Source: Haematobia irritans
Taxonomy: Eukaryota; Arthropoda; Insecta; Diptera; Muscidae
Assembly (NCBI RefSeq): GCF_050003625.1
Contig: NC_134401.1
Location: forward strand, 93,908,852 to 93,972,851
Reading direction: 5' to 3'
Length of the DNA: 64,000 nucleotides
Numbering within the stretch: the stretch's first letter is position 1; every line of letters starts with the position of its first letter. Positions 33,413 through 45,045 of this stretch are shown here, one piece after another. The position numbers were made by a program, and so were the translations under genes. The notes under the pieces were generated by a model. It was not told the DNA's origin. It ran no database searches and worked only from the letters and a program-made list of their open reading frames with translations.

Positions 33413-34224
33413 ACTCATAGTAGATGAGATTCTGACTTTTCTTCACGATAAAGGGATAAAAATAATGGCGTATGCGGATGATATTGCTCTAATAGAGTCA
33501 AGGAAATTTCTGGACACAATCTCGGGTATAATGAGTGAGAATTTATAGGTACTATCCGACTGGAGCTAGTGCTCTTCACTAGAACAAGAAAAACCACCGG
33601 GTACAAGGATCCACAATTTCAAGGAACGAGATTGAGTCTCTCCAGATCGTCCAAGTACTTGGGAGTTATCTTGGACTGCAGATTAAACTGGCTAGAAAAT
33701 ACGGCAGTACTGTATGCTTGCCAAAAGCTGGTTGGGGAATGCTGGGGATGAATCCAACCCTCTTTGACTTTTGACAGCGGTTATAAGACCAGTAGCTACC
33801 TATGGCTGCCAAGTCTGGTGGACCATTGCGAACCATCGCAATCATATGCAAAAATGCAGAAAAATAAACAGAACGGCTCTCATTTATATGACTGGTGCGT
33901 TGGGAAAACCACCGCTGCAGCTCTGGCGGTTTTAATGGGAATTTTCCCGTTTGATCTACATATCAGAAAGACAGTTGAGGTTATACTCATGAGACTGAAG
34001 AGTTAGGACTCGCTTGGAAACGCGGACTGCAGGCACTCAGAAACACTTCAGGACGGACTATATGGCGACTCGGCATGTATATGAGGGTAGGCTGACATTG
34101 ATTATCCCAAATATACAACCCCGGGAAGAAAAGCGTACACATTTTAGAGATCTGAACATTTATGCGAACGGATCGAAAATGGTTAAAGGTACGGGCAGTG
34201 GTATCTACTGAATGAGCTAAGAAT

Positions 34225-34567
34225 TAGGTTAGGTTAGGTGGCAGCCCGATGTATCAGGCTCACTTAGACTATTCAGTCCATTGTGATACCACATTGGTGA
34301 ACTTCTCTCTTATCACTGAGTGCTGCCCGATTCCATGTTAAGCTCAATGTCAAGGAACCTACTTTTTATAGCCGAGGCCGAACGGCGTTCCAAATTGCAC
34401 TGAAACCACTTAGAGAAGCTTTGAAACCCTCAGAAACGTCACCAGCATTACTGAGGTGGGATAATCCACCGCTGAAAAACTTTTTGGTGTTCGGTCGAAG
34501 AAAGAATCGAACCCACGATCTTGTGTATGCAAGGCGGGCATGCTAACCATGCCACCACGGTGGCTCC
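34225..34567 (-). mobile_element. tRNA-headed SINE (S3), complete, 8-bp target duplication
   Basis: CTAAGAAT flanks both sides (34217-34224 and 34568-34575). On the minus strand the order is head, body and tail, as in S1. Box B has a change (GGGTTCGATTCT). The 343-bp length is the full size of this SINE family as far as seen here. It sits in the RNase H region of the old LINE. Confidence 0.9.
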
Positions 34568-35117
34568 CTAAGAATCAGGGAGTCATGTGGAATGGATGCA
34601 GCATCTTTCAGGCGGAGGTATTTGCTATTGCCAAAGCTGCGGAGCTCCTGTTGATGAGGCCGATATACAAAAGCGATATCTGCTTCATCGACAGTTAGAC
34701 ATAAGGATAAAAGGATAAAACACACATAACATCGAAGGTAGTCAGCCGCTGTCGTAGAGAACTCAGAGTTCTCACTGAATAGCATAATATTAGTCTGTGC
34801 TGGATACCTGGACTTTATGAATCAAGGGACAATAAGTAGGCAGATGTGCTGGCTAAAGAAGTTGCACGCGACCCGGATATCATCGTTACGCACGTTTTTC
34901 TATCGCTATATTTATATACTTACAGAGTCAATGTCAAATACAATGATTTGTGGAAGGCACGATGGATTTCCTTTGTGGGTTTGCAAGCAGACCAAACTGC
35001 CGTGGAACAACAAGAGTAGTGAAAACTCTGGATTTCTAATGGCGACGCATAGAGAGGATTTGAGACCGTTAATAGGCATCAAAACAGGACCAGGGTTGGC
35101 CTGTCACAAAGTGTGAC

Positions 35118-35162
35118 TTTTGCGACATACGTTTGCGACGGTATAATACGTATGTCGCAAAA
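35118..35162. repeat. 14-bp perfect inverted repeat
   Basis: TTTTGCGACATACG (35118-35131) is repeated as its exact complement CGTATGTCGCAAAA (35149-35162) around a 17-bp spacer. It lies just inside the left end of the hAT-like element. A similar but imperfect arrangement is at about 190-235. It may be a sub-terminal transposase-binding site (inference). Confidence 0.75.
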
Positions 35163-35277
35163 GTCGTAAACCTACTGTAGAAACCCAATTTTTGAATAGA
35201 AGAAATCCTAAACTTTTTTTAATTTAGTTTGACAGCATTTGCTGTGAGTTTCTGCAGAAATTTGTGAAAGTTTTCCC

Positions 35278-35520
35278 ATGGTCAAGCCTATTTTCTTAGG
35301 TGGTATCGAAATTCCCGTTAGTGAGTGTGTAAAATACCTTGGAGTTATATTGGACAGGAGACTGAACTTAAAGCTAAGAAAGGACGAGGAAATCCACGGT
35401 TACCCTGTACTCGTGCAAAAAACAATAGGGAAAATGTGGGGACTAAAACCGAAAATTGTGAACATTCCTAAGAATTGAAACTTCTTCGTACCTACCATAG
35501 TCTTGGATATCATCGAATTC
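35278..35520 (+). pseudogene. Captured LINE RT fragment inside the hAT-like element
   Basis: PIFLGGIEIPVSECVKYLGV and LDRRLNLKLRKDE, then IGKMWGLKP, match the post-palm part of I/R1-type LINE RT. It is in a separate frame and context from the surrounding old LINE, whose own post-palm motif (33650) differs in sequence. The frame stops at 35478. Confidence 0.75.
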
Positions 35521-36033
35521 GCTGCCTAGCCGACGCGACTAAAGTATTTTCAGTTTGCGACTTTTGTTACTTTTTCTACATTTACGACGCGTATGTGACG
35601 TTTACGACGTTTACAACTTTGCGACAGTCGCAAACCTAAAAAAGTTTGATACAGACCATCTCTGAACAGGACACAACACACTTGGGAACCACATGTTGAG
35701 GATTGGCTTAATGACCGATGATATTTGTAGATGGTGCCTGGACCCGGAAGCTACGGAATACTCTTCTCACTTTCTGTGCCAGTTTCCGACATTATCCCTT
35801 AGAAGACACAAGATACTGGATTCCTTTTTTCAGTATATTAATGAGGCACGCGACTGTAATCTTTAGGATATACTTGCCTTTATCACGGATGAAAGACCTA
35901 GAAAACCGTTTTCTTTTCCAAAAAGCAAATGAGATGTGACTGATCCTGGCAGAGGAAGATAGATGACGAAGAGAAAAGAAACAACTATGAGGAATCACAA
36001 TGGACCAACATGATCTAAGTGGACACCGTTTTT

Positions 36034-37370
36034 ATACCCTCCACCATAGGATGGGGGTATATTAACTTTGTCATTCCGTTTGTAACACATCGAAATATTG
36101 CTCTAAGACCCCATAAAGTATATATATTCTGGGTCGTGGTGAAATTCTGAGTCATCTGAGCATGAGCATCCGTCCGTCTGTTGAAATCACGCTGTCCGTC
36201 CGTCTGTTGAAATCACGCTAACTTCCGAACGAAACAAGCTATCGACTTGAAACTTGGCATAAGTAGTTGTTATTGATGTAGGTCGGATGGTATTGCAAAT
36301 GGGCCATGTCGGTTCACTTTTAGGTATAGCCCCCATATAAACGGACCCCCAAATTTGGCTTGCGATTGCTCTAAGAGAAGCAAATTTCATCTGAAATTTG
36401 GTACATGGTGTTGGTATATATTCTCTAATGACCACGCAAAAATTATATATAGCCCCCATATAAGCCGATCCCCAGATTTGACCTCCGGAGCCTCTTGGAT
36501 GAGCAAAATTCATCCGATCCGGCTGAAATTTGGAACATGGTGTTAGAATGTGGTCTCTAACATACACGCAAGAATTGGTCCATATAGGTCCATAATTATA
36601 TATAGCCCCCATATAAGCCGATCCCCAGATTTGACCTCCGGAGCCTCTTGGATGAGCAAAATTCATCCGATCCGGCTGAAATTTGGAACATGGTGTTAGA
36701 ATGTGGTCTCTAACATACACGCAAGAATTGGTCCATATCGGTCCATAATTATATATAGCCCCCATATAAACCGTTCCCCAGATTTGATCTCCGGAGCCTC
36801 TTGGAGGAGCAAAATTCATCCGATTCGGTTGAATTTTGCATAGTGGTGTTAGTATAAGGCCGCTAATAACCATGCTAAAATTGGTCCATATTGGTCTATA
36901 GTTATATATAGCCGATACCCAATCACAAAAAAAATGGTTCATATCGGTTCATAATCATAGTTGCCACTCGAGCCAAAAATAATCTACCAAAATTTTATTT
37001 TTATAGAAAACATTGTCAAAATGTTATTTCTATAGAAAATTTTGTCAACATTTTATTTCTATAGAAAATTTTGTCAAAATTTTATTTCTAAAGAAAATTT
37101 TGACAAAATTTTATTTCTATAGAAAATGTTGTCAACATTTTATTTTGTCAAAATTTTATTTCTATAGAATCTTTAAACTTAATTATGTACGTATTTAATC
37201 GCCCTTTATTAGTTTAATATATACCACGTATGGACTATGTGGTATATATTACGGTGTTAGGAAGTTTTAAGATACCTTGCCATCGGCTTCAGTAGAAGTT
37301 TCTACGCAATCCATGGTGGAGGGTACATAAGCTTCGGTCTGGCCGAACTTACGGCCGTATATACTTGTTC
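36034..37370 (+). mobile_element. DINE-1-like element, family A (D9), complete
   Basis: 5' ATACCCTCCACCATAGG; a partly duplicated GTCCGTCCGTCTGTTGAAAT tract (36168-36210); units with CCCCC markers at 36330, 36453, 36606 and 36759 (one shortened by 30 bp, the rest 153 bp apart); 29-bp array 36990-37170; 3' end TATATACTTGTTC at 37370. The 251-codon minus frame (36187-36942) is repeat translation. Confidence 0.85.
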
Positions 37371-37487
37371 TTTCTACACTATAACCGAACCTAACCTAAC
37401 GTACTTGCCAAAGAGAACTCAAGCTCCGCCGATGGCAATGGGCCGCTATTGATCTCAATCCATTTTATACTTTTATACCTGGAGCAT

Positions 37488-37748
37488 GACCGCCTTGCAT
37501 GTAAGGGATCATGGATTCAATCACAGTTTCAACCAAACACCAACAAATTTTTCATTGGTTGTGTTACTGCTGGTGACATTTGATGCTCAGCAATGCTGGT
37601 AATATTTCTGAGATTTTCAAAACTTCTCTAAGTGGTCTCACTGCAATGTAAAACAACGTTCGGACTCATCCATAAAATGGAGGTCCCTTGTCATTGAGCT
37701 AAAAATGGAATGGGGAAAAAAACAGAGTGCTACTATACCTAACCTATC
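37488..37748 (+). mobile_element. Decayed SINE (S4)
   Basis: Recognisable pieces in order: GACCGCCTTGCATGTAAGG, a mutated box B GGATTCAATC, CAAACACCAACAAATTTTTC, GAGGTCCCTTGTCATTGAGC, and the tail ATACCTAACCTATCC. About 75-80% like S1 by eye, so the oldest SINE copy in the window. The tRNA head is partly lost. Confidence 0.65.
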
Positions 37749-39160
37749 CATGCAACCTAAATTTTAGGATTGAAGCTATTACATTGCGAAGTCTCACAAT
37801 TGAAATCCATGAGTCTATGAGCTTTGATCTGGCTCCAAGTTTACTTGTGTAAAGACAAACTTCATAAGGATTAAGGAAAACATTTTATAAGAACCCTAAT
37901 AAACTAATAAAAGCAAAAGAAACCCCATCAATATATCAAGATATTCTCACGCTTTCTCGTGTCACAATACATATAATAGATGTTATGCAATTTAACTACA
38001 AATCAACACCTAATTAAAGTGGAACGACAATATAATGATTTGCCATCAATAATCGACACACTTTGCTTATTGGCCCCCCCATTCAACTGTCTATCTACCT
38101 TTTGGAAATTGTTCAAAGAGCCCATACAAATGGGTTAAGAAAAATCAATAAACGATTATGTAATTAGAAAAATTGTGAAAATTACTATAATTTTGAAATC
38201 AATACAAAATGTGTGAAATCCATCTCGCCCTGAATCAATAACCAAAAGTGCGAACTGAGCCATGCTAAAGACTCAAATCGAAAGTCATCACATGAATGGA
38301 AGGTTGCTTGGATGGATGAAGGTGTCCACATCGCAGATACTGCACTTTATTAGCAACGAAAATTGCCAGCGAGCGGACAACACTATAAGATTTTAGCTCG
38401 CCGGCTTCTGTCCATCGTTTATTCAAAACAGCTTCGAAATCCATTCATCATCGACATGTCAAAAAATTGATTGCCTCCATTCGATACTTTGGCAAACTAC
38501 CCTCAATGGGTTGACTCCATTCGTCACATGGCTCTGTTGCCTACTTGGAACGAAATATGAAGGAAGATTGCTAGGAGTCTTCAAGAAAGTGAATCACATC
38601 TTATACTAAAATTTGTGGACCATAATTCCTTAATCAATATATGAGAACTGCCACGCTCCAAGGGAACTAAGAGGAGCATACATGTGTGCGTAGATCCATT
38701 TTGATGAATTATGGCCATACCATCCATTCTATTTGAATGATTAAAAGAGTAAGATCAACGCTTAGTTCTCTTGGGCAGAAATATACACAGAAAAAAAGTG
38801 AAATGTTTTATGGGAACAATGAACTGTCTCGTGCGAAAATTGACTGAATCGTTTCCATGTTTTGATATTACCATAATGAGCTGGTTAAAAAACCAGAATT
38901 TTCAAAGATTTTTGAATGTTTAAATCCGATTTATTGTTCTTCTTCATTAAAGTAAATGAAAAGAAATCATTTTCGCCAAATCATTACCACATTACTCCCT
39001 CAGTAGTTTATTCTTACATACATCTTTGACAAATGTACGAAAAATTATAAAGTTTAAAAAATGCAAGCGAATTGGGCGAAAATTTGTTTAAAAAATGCAA
39101 GCAAATTGGACGAAAATTTGGTTAAAAACTGCAAACAAATTGGACCACAATTTCGGCTTC
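37749..39160. other. No recognisable gene
   Basis: Mixed-composition DNA, less repetitive than its surroundings (especially 38200-38700). No open frame over 60 codons with a recognisable motif. At 38790-38860 a phrase (CACAGAAAAAA, TTTATGGGA, CTCGTGCGAAAATTGA) recurs at 45970-46030, so part of it is an interspersed repeat. Confidence 0.45.
39055..39155 (+). repeat. Three-copy tandem repeat of about 35 bp
   Basis: AAAATGCAAGCAAATTGG with GAAAATTTG recurs three times with small changes (39056, 39093, 39126). Family-C DINE sequence (GGAGTTAAACCGTGAGATCG) follows at 39175, so it may be a decayed local amplification at a DINE edge. Confidence 0.5.
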
Positions 39161-39274
39161 CATGCGCTTAAGGAGTTAAACCGTGAGATCGGTCTATATG
39201 AAACATCTCTGGCTTTCCAATTCGACGAAAATCGAATAAAAGAAGCAACGAGTATACTATGAAGAAGTTAAATC

Positions 39275-40304
39275 GAACAAGTATATACGGCCGTAAGTTC
39301 GGCCAGGCCGAAGCTTATGTACCCTCCACCATGGATTGCGTAGAAACTTCTACTGAAGCCGATGGCAAGGTATCTTAAAACATCCTAACACCGTAATATA
39401 TACCACATAGTCCATACGTGGTATATATTAAACTAAAAAAAGACCGATTAAATACGTATATAATTAGGTTTAAAGTTTCTATAGAAATAAAATTTTGACT
39501 AAATAAAATTTTGACAAAATTTTCTATAGAAGTAAAATTTTGACAAAATTTTCTATAGAAATAAAATTTGGACACAATTTTCTATAGAAATAAAATTTTG
39601 ACAAAATTTTCTATAGTGACAATGTTTTCTATAAAAATAAAATTTTGGTAAAATTTTTTTGGCTCGAGTGGCAACCATGATTATGAACCGATATGGACCA
39701 ATTTTTGTGTGGTTGGGGATCGGCTATATATAACTATAGACCGATATGGACCAATTTTGGCATGGTTATTAGCAGCCTTATACTAACACCTCGTTGCAAA
39801 TTTCAACCGGATCGGATGAATTTTGCTCCTCCAAGAGGCTCCGGAGATCAAATCTGGGGAACGGTTTATATAGGGGATATATATAATTATGGACCGATAT
39901 GGATCAATTCTTGCGTGTTTGTTAGAGGCCACATTCTAACACCATGTTCCAAATTTCAACCGGATCGGATGAATTTTGCTCCTCCAAGAGGCTCCGGAGG
40001 TCAAATATGGGGGCTACATATAATTATGGGTCGATATGGACCAATTTTTGCATGGTCATTAGAGACCATATACTAACACCATGTACCAAATTTCAGCCGG
40101 ATCGGATGAAATTTGCTTCTCTTAGAGGCTCCGCAAACCAAATTGGGGGATCGGTTTATATGGGGGCTATATATAATTATGGACCGATGTGGACCAAGTT
40201 TTGCATGGTTGTTAGAGACCATATACTTACACCATGTACCAAATTTCAGCCGGATCGGATGAAATTTGCTTCTCTTAGAGCAATCGCAAGCCAAATTTGG
40301 GGGT
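39275..40304 (-). mobile_element. DINE-1-like element, family A (D10), 5'-truncated
   Basis: 3' end GAACAAGTATATACGGCCG at 39275, a short 29-bp array (39480-39650), and units from 39690 to 40300. It ends abruptly at 40304, where a second 3'-end module (GTACCCTCCACCATGG) starts. Family-C sequence is on its left flank. Confidence 0.75.
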
Positions 40305-42176
40305 TATGTACCCTCCACCATGGATTGCGTAGAAACTTCTACGAAAGACTGTCATCCACAATCGAATTACTTGGGTTGTGGTATCTTAAATCGTTTTCTA
40401 AATTGTGAGTTAGTACATACGTGGTATATATTAGACAAAAAAGGTATGTGTAGGTAAGTCTACAAATAATTACGAATCGATATGGACTTTTGCACGGTAC
40501 GTAGAGAGCCAGAATTGAAATATGGGGGTCGCTTATATGGGGGCTATATACAATTATGAATTTGATATGGACCAATTTTTGTGTGATTGGCATCGATTTA
40601 TCTGAGGGTTATATATAACTATAGACCGATATGGACCTAGTTAGGCATGGTTGTTAACGGACATATACTAGCACAATGTACCAAATTTCAACTAACACGG
40701 ATGAAATTTGCTCCTCCAAGAGGCTCCAAAACCAAATCTCGGGCTATATATGATATGGACCACTTTTGGCATGGTTGTTAAATATCATATACTACCACCA
40801 CGTACCAAATTTCAACCGAATCGGATGAATTTTGTTCTTCCAAGGGGCTCCGGAGGTCAAATCTGGGGATCGGTTTATATGGGGCCTATATATAATTATA
40901 GACCGATTTCGACCAATTTTTGCATGGTAATTACACCGAAAGAATTTTCTTCGTAAAAAGAACGAAAAATTTCGTTAAAAGTACGAAATTTGTCATTGTT
41001 TTACAACCAAAGAAACTTTTCATTATAAGTACGAAATATTTCGTACTTTTTACGAAGAAAAGTTCTTCCAAAATTTTCGTAGTTTGTAAGAAAAAAATTC
41101 GTACTTTTTATGAAGAATCTTCGTACTTTTTATGAAAAATCTTCGTACTTTTTATGAAACAATTTCGTTCTTTTTATGAAAATGTTTCGTATTTTTTTAT
41201 GAAAAACTTTCGTAGTTTTTTTTTTCAAAAATGTTCGAACTTTTAGAAACAAATTTACAGTCGAAAGTGTATTTGGTTGTAGTTACAATTGTGAAAAATG
41301 ACATCACTACTTTACATCTTAAGTTTTTGAATAATTTTTAGTTTTATTGCTTCACTTTTATTCATAGCGCGCTATCACCCAAATGAGAAGTAGCATAGAC
41401 TTGCATAAAAAATAGAATAAAGGAATACACTCAAGCTCATTATAAAAGACAATTTTATGTCGAGAATGGAAATTTTACAACTACAATGAAACTTCTTCGT
41501 TATTTCAAAGAAAATGTTTCGTACTTTTTATGAAGAAATTTTAACGCAGAATGTTTCGTGAAATATTCGTAAAAACTTCTTCACAAACTTCATGAAATTT
41601 TAAGAAAGTTTCGTTAAAAGTACGAACTTTTTACGAGGAAAAGTTAATGTAGAATATTTCGTAGAAGTTTCGTATATTCGTAAAATGTTCTTCGTAAAAT
41701 TTACGAAAATGAATGAAAATTTCGTTATTTTAATGAAGAATTCACGAAGAATAGTTAATGAAGAATTCTTCGTAAAATTAACGAAGAGAATTCTTTCGGT
41801 GTAGAGACCATACGCTAACACCATGTACCAAATTTCAGCCAGATCGGATGAAATTTGCTTCTCTTAGAGGCTCCGCAAGCCAAATCGGGGGATCGGTTTA
41901 TATGGGGGCTATACGTAAAAGTGGACCGATTTGCAATACCATCCGACCTACATCAATAACAACTTCTTGTGCCAAGTTTCAAGTCGATAGCTTGTTTCGT
42001 TCGGAAGTTAGCGTGATTTCAACAGACGGACGGACGGACGGAAATGCTTAGATCGACTCAGAATTTCACCACGACCCAGAATATATATGTACTTTATGGG
42101 GTCTTATAGCAATATTTCGATGTGTTACAAATGGAATGACAAAGTTAATATACCCCCATCCTATAGTGGAGGGTAT
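40305..42176 (-). mobile_element. DINE-1-like element, family A (D11), split by MITE M3
   Basis: Starts inside the 3' module (40305-40445), lacking the extreme AACAAGTA end. Units follow at 40480-40933 and 41802-41930, then GACGGACGGACGGA (42025) and the 5' hairpin ending GGAGGGTAT at 42176. AAAAAGTGTTGTTCCACC follows directly and is mariner coding sequence, so the DINE end abuts an A-run of an older mariner. Confidence 0.75.
40934..41801. mobile_element. MITE of TTCGTA/TACGAA words, TA duplication (M3, 868 bp)
   Basis: Ends CACCGAAAGAATTTTCTTCG and, from the right, CACCGAAAGAATTCTCTTCG; TA on both flanks (40932-40933, 41802-41803). Arms of about 250 bp on each side consist mostly of TTCGTA, TACGAA and TTTTTACGAA words on both strands, while the centre (41230-41460) is plain AT-rich DNA. 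No coding frame. It disrupts a DINE unit whose halves rejoin cleanly. Confidence 0.85.
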
Positions 42177-42401
42177 AAAAAGTGTTGTTCCACCAAGACA
42201 ACGCACCGTGCCACAAGTCATTGAGAACGATGGCAAAATTCATGAATTGGTCTTCGAATTGCTTCCCCACCCACCGTATTCTCCAGATCTGGCCCCATCG
42301 ACTTTTTATTGTTCTCAACCTCAAAAGGATGCTCGCAGTGAAAAAATTTGGCTGCAATGAAGGTGATCGCCGAAACTGAGGCCTATTTTGAGGCAAAATC
42401 G
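42177..42401 (+). pseudogene. Irritans-type mariner transposase fragment (left piece)
   Basis: Translation in shifted frames gives FHQDNAPCHKSLRTMAK, then HPPYSPDLAP and LKRMLA, the second and third catalytic positions of a DD34D mariner. Frames are broken by indels. Interrupted at 42402 by an X-type element; the gene continues at 44269. The upstream part was lost at the DINE D11 junction. Confidence 0.8.
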
Positions 42402-44268
42402 CACTGAAAACAAGTAAGGAAAGTCTAAAGTCGAGCGGGGCCGACTATATTATACCCTCCACCACTTTGTAGATCTAAATTTCAGATACCATAGCACATC
42501 CGTCAAATGTGTTGGGGGCTATATATAAAGGTTTATCCAAAATACATACATTTATGTTAAATATCACTCGATCTGGACAGAATTTGATAGACTTCTACAA
42601 AATCTATAGACTCAAAATTTAAGTCGGCTAATGCAATAGAGTGGAGCACAATGTTAGTAAAAAAATATGGGAAACATTTAAATCTGAAGCAATTTTAAGG
42701 AAACTTCGCAAAAGTTTATTTATGATTTATCGCTCGATATATATGTACTAGAAGTTTAGGAAAATTACAGTCATTTTTACAACTTTTCGACTAAGCAGTG
42801 GCTATTTTACAAGGAAAATGTTGGTATTTTGACCATTTTTGTCGAAATCACAAAAACATATATATGGGAGCTATATCTAAATCTGAACCGATTTCAACCA
42901 AATTGGGCACGCATAGCTACAATGCTAATTCTACTCCCTGTGCAAAATTTCAACTAAATCGGAGTAAAAAATTGGCCTCTGTGGTCATATGAGTGTAAAT
43001 CGGGCGAAAGCTATATATGGGAGCTATATATAAATCTGAACCGATTTCAATCAAATTTGGCACACATAGCTACAATGCAAAATCTACTCCCTGTGCAAAA
43101 TTCCAACCAAATTGGGCCAAAACTCTGGCTATTAGAACCATATTAGTCCATATCGGGCGAAAGATATATATGGGAGCTATATCTAAATCTGAACCGATTT
43201 CAATCAAATTTTGCACACTCGACTATACTACTAATTGTACTCCTACTGCAAAATTTCAAACAAATTGGGTCAAAACTCTGGCTTCTAGGATCATATTAGT
43301 CCATATCGGGCGAAAGATATATATGGGAGCTATATCTAAATCTGAATCGATTTCTTCCAAAATCAATAGGGTTCTATTCCGACCCAAATTAGGAACATGT
43401 GCTAAATTTGAAGGCGATTGGACTTAAATTGCGACCTAGACTTTGATCACAAAAATGTGTTCACAGACAGACAGACGGACGGACGGACAGACGGACATGG
43501 TTATATCGACTCAGGGACCCACCCTGAGCATTATTGCCAAAGACACCATGTGTCTATCTCGTCTCCTTCTGGGTGTTACAAACATATGCACTAACTTATA
43601 ATACCCTGTTCCACAGTGTGGCGCAGAGTATAAAAATATGGTCATGAGGCCAAAGATTTCATGTCCTTAAAATGCGAATGCAAATTTTGCTTAGCGTAGA
43701 AGACGCATTTCTCTAATATAAATTTTTTTTCCTTTTCCAAAAGTCGATAAACTTTTCAATGAAGTCGTGTTAAGTGATTGAACTTAAAAATGGGTATCAT
43801 AACATGAAAGAAAAATTTTTTGGGGTAAGGTCAACTTGACTTTAATAATTCAGAAAAATTCTTTAAAATCAATGAAATTGTCTTTAAATTTGTTGTCTTT
43901 TTGCATCTTGACCACAAAGCAAAAAATCGTTCAAATATAGGACATGTTTTTCAACACCTTATTTTAAAGATGTTTTTTACTTGAAACATAGCATAATTTC
44001 TACTGGAAGTCATGTCTGAATTTGGAAAATTAAAGTTGTCGTTAACGCTAACATAAAGGACTTTGATAGCATATGAAAATAAAAAGCTGAAAAGGCGAAA
44101 AAATAAAATTTTCTTCCTAGAGTTAAGTACACAAAACCCAAATTTAAAAGAGAATTGTGTCTTAAAAGTATCCTTACTTGTATTCTCCGCTTCTTTGGCT
44201 CGGAATCAATACCAAAATTTTTAAAGTAAAGACAAAATCTTTGGAACAGGGCATGCTTTTTTTCAGTG
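42402..44268. mobile_element. X-type TIR element inserted in mariner, itself hosting a family-D DINE
   Basis: Ends CACTGAAAA (42402) and TTTTTTTCAGTG (44268) are inverted repeats. Removing the segment rejoins the mariner reading through AYFEAK and EYYQND. CG lies at both junctions, so the target duplication is at most 2 bp and uncertain. The inner X sequence (43640-44268) matches the repeat around DINE D2. Confidence 0.65.
42408..43636 (-). mobile_element. DINE-1-like element, family D
   Basis: 3' end AACAAGTAAGGAAAGTC with hairpin GTCGAGCGGGGCCGAC. Units with GGGAGCTATAT at 42866, 43019, 43172 and 43325, each exactly 153 bp apart; (GACG/GACA)n at 43467-43496; a GGTTATATCGACTCAGGG block; 5' end CACAGTGTGGCGCAGAGTAT. 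Its block (GTCTCCTTCTGGGTGTTACA) is closest of the four families to the form I recall from other flies. The 136-codon frame at 43017-43427 is repeat translation. Confidence 0.8.
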
Positions 44269-44425
44269 CGAAGGAGTACTACCAAAATGATATCAAAAAA
44301 TTGGAAGGCCGTTATAATCGTTGTATCGCTCTTGAAGGGAACTATGTTGAATAATAAAAACGAATTTTGACAAAAAAAAAAATGCGTTTTTCTTTGTTAG
44401 ACCGGGGACTTATCAACCAACCTGT
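44269..44425 (+). pseudogene. Irritans-type mariner, C-terminal end and right TIR (right piece)
   Basis: Encodes EYYQNDIKKLEGRYNRCI and ALEGNYVE to a stop, then a short 3' region and the terminus TTATCAACCAACCTGT followed by TA. It matches the right part of the mariner at 46397-51491. Together with 42177-42401 it is one old mariner split by the X-type element. Confidence 0.8.
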
Positions 44426-45045
44426 TAAAATTAAAGATTACGCAACCTAAATTTTACGATGTGCAATTTATAAATTACTAAGGACAAATTTCTTTATAAT
44501 AATGAAATTTTAATTAAGATAAAGTTTATAATCTTTGCTTCAAATTTTTTTTTATTAAATTTAGGACACAAATTTTGGAAATTTGCGTCCCACGGTTAAA
44601 GTCGTATATCTTTGATTCAAGACCAATTTTCCTTAAAGTAAAGAAACACTGAAATATTGAAACTTTAGATTTAAGATAAAAACGCTTCAAATATAGGCTA
44701 AGACTTATTTTGAGGATTTAGCATCTTTGGTTTAATGTTTTTTTTTTTGCAATTAAGAAAACATTTTGTACGTTGAAGTATCCGTTATAATTTGGATTTT
44801 TAAAGTGTCATTTGTTTGTACGCGATTAGCTTTATGAATATACCGCGAAAAGAGAATGAAAATTCGATAAATGGAATCTATATCTTAACTTTAATTTTAT
44901 TGATCCTAGATTTAAAGCAACATAGGTCGCTAAAAAAATTTCTTTATTTTAAAGAAGCCGCATCTTTGGCTCGGAATCAATACCAAAATCCTTAAGGGAA
45001 AGTCAAAATCTTTGGATCCAACTAAACTTTTTTGAGTGTAGCCTT
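44426..45045. mobile_element. X-like AT-rich repeat fragment
   Basis: Repeated phrases CTTTGGCTCGGAATCAATAC and GACAAAATCTTTGGA link this to 44200-44260 and 11370-11400. The right end TTTTTTGAGTGTAG is TIR-like and abuts a LINE fragment. No coding frame is supported. Confidence 0.4.

Larger units (their letters stand above)
35091..35664 (+). mobile_element. hAT-like element carrying a captured LINE RT fragment (574 bp)
   Basis: Left end CAGGGTTGGCCTGTCACAAA; complement of right end CAGAGATGGTCTGTATCAAA; octamer AACAGGAC on both sides (35083-35090, 35665-35672). Removing it restores the host LINE motif leading into TGHNTLG. Inside are GCGAC/GTCGC inverted words and, at about 35250-35520, a LINE RT piece. 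A second copy with the same RT piece lies at 1-253, so the passenger moved with the element. Confidence 0.85.
33413..36030 (+). pseudogene. Second old LINE (RT, RNase H, Cys/His end), 5'-truncated
   Basis: RT palm MAYADDIALIES (33469-33504); post-palm SKYLGVILDCRLNW (about 33650-33691); thumb/linker VATYGCQVWWT; RNase H NIYANGSKMVKGTGSGIY (34157-34210); after a SINE, FQAEVFAIAKAAEL and CWIPG; TGHNTLGNHMLRIGL (about 35670-35712) and CRWCLDPEATEYS...HFLC (35731-35800). The 3' end ATCACAATGGACCAACATGATCTAAGTG resembles the tail core of the LINE at 25383. Frames are broken throughout. Interrupted by S3 and by a hAT-like element. Confidence 0.8.

Noticed and set aside
36187..36942. 251-codon minus-strand frame
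   Set aside because: Same cause: family-A DINE units in D9.
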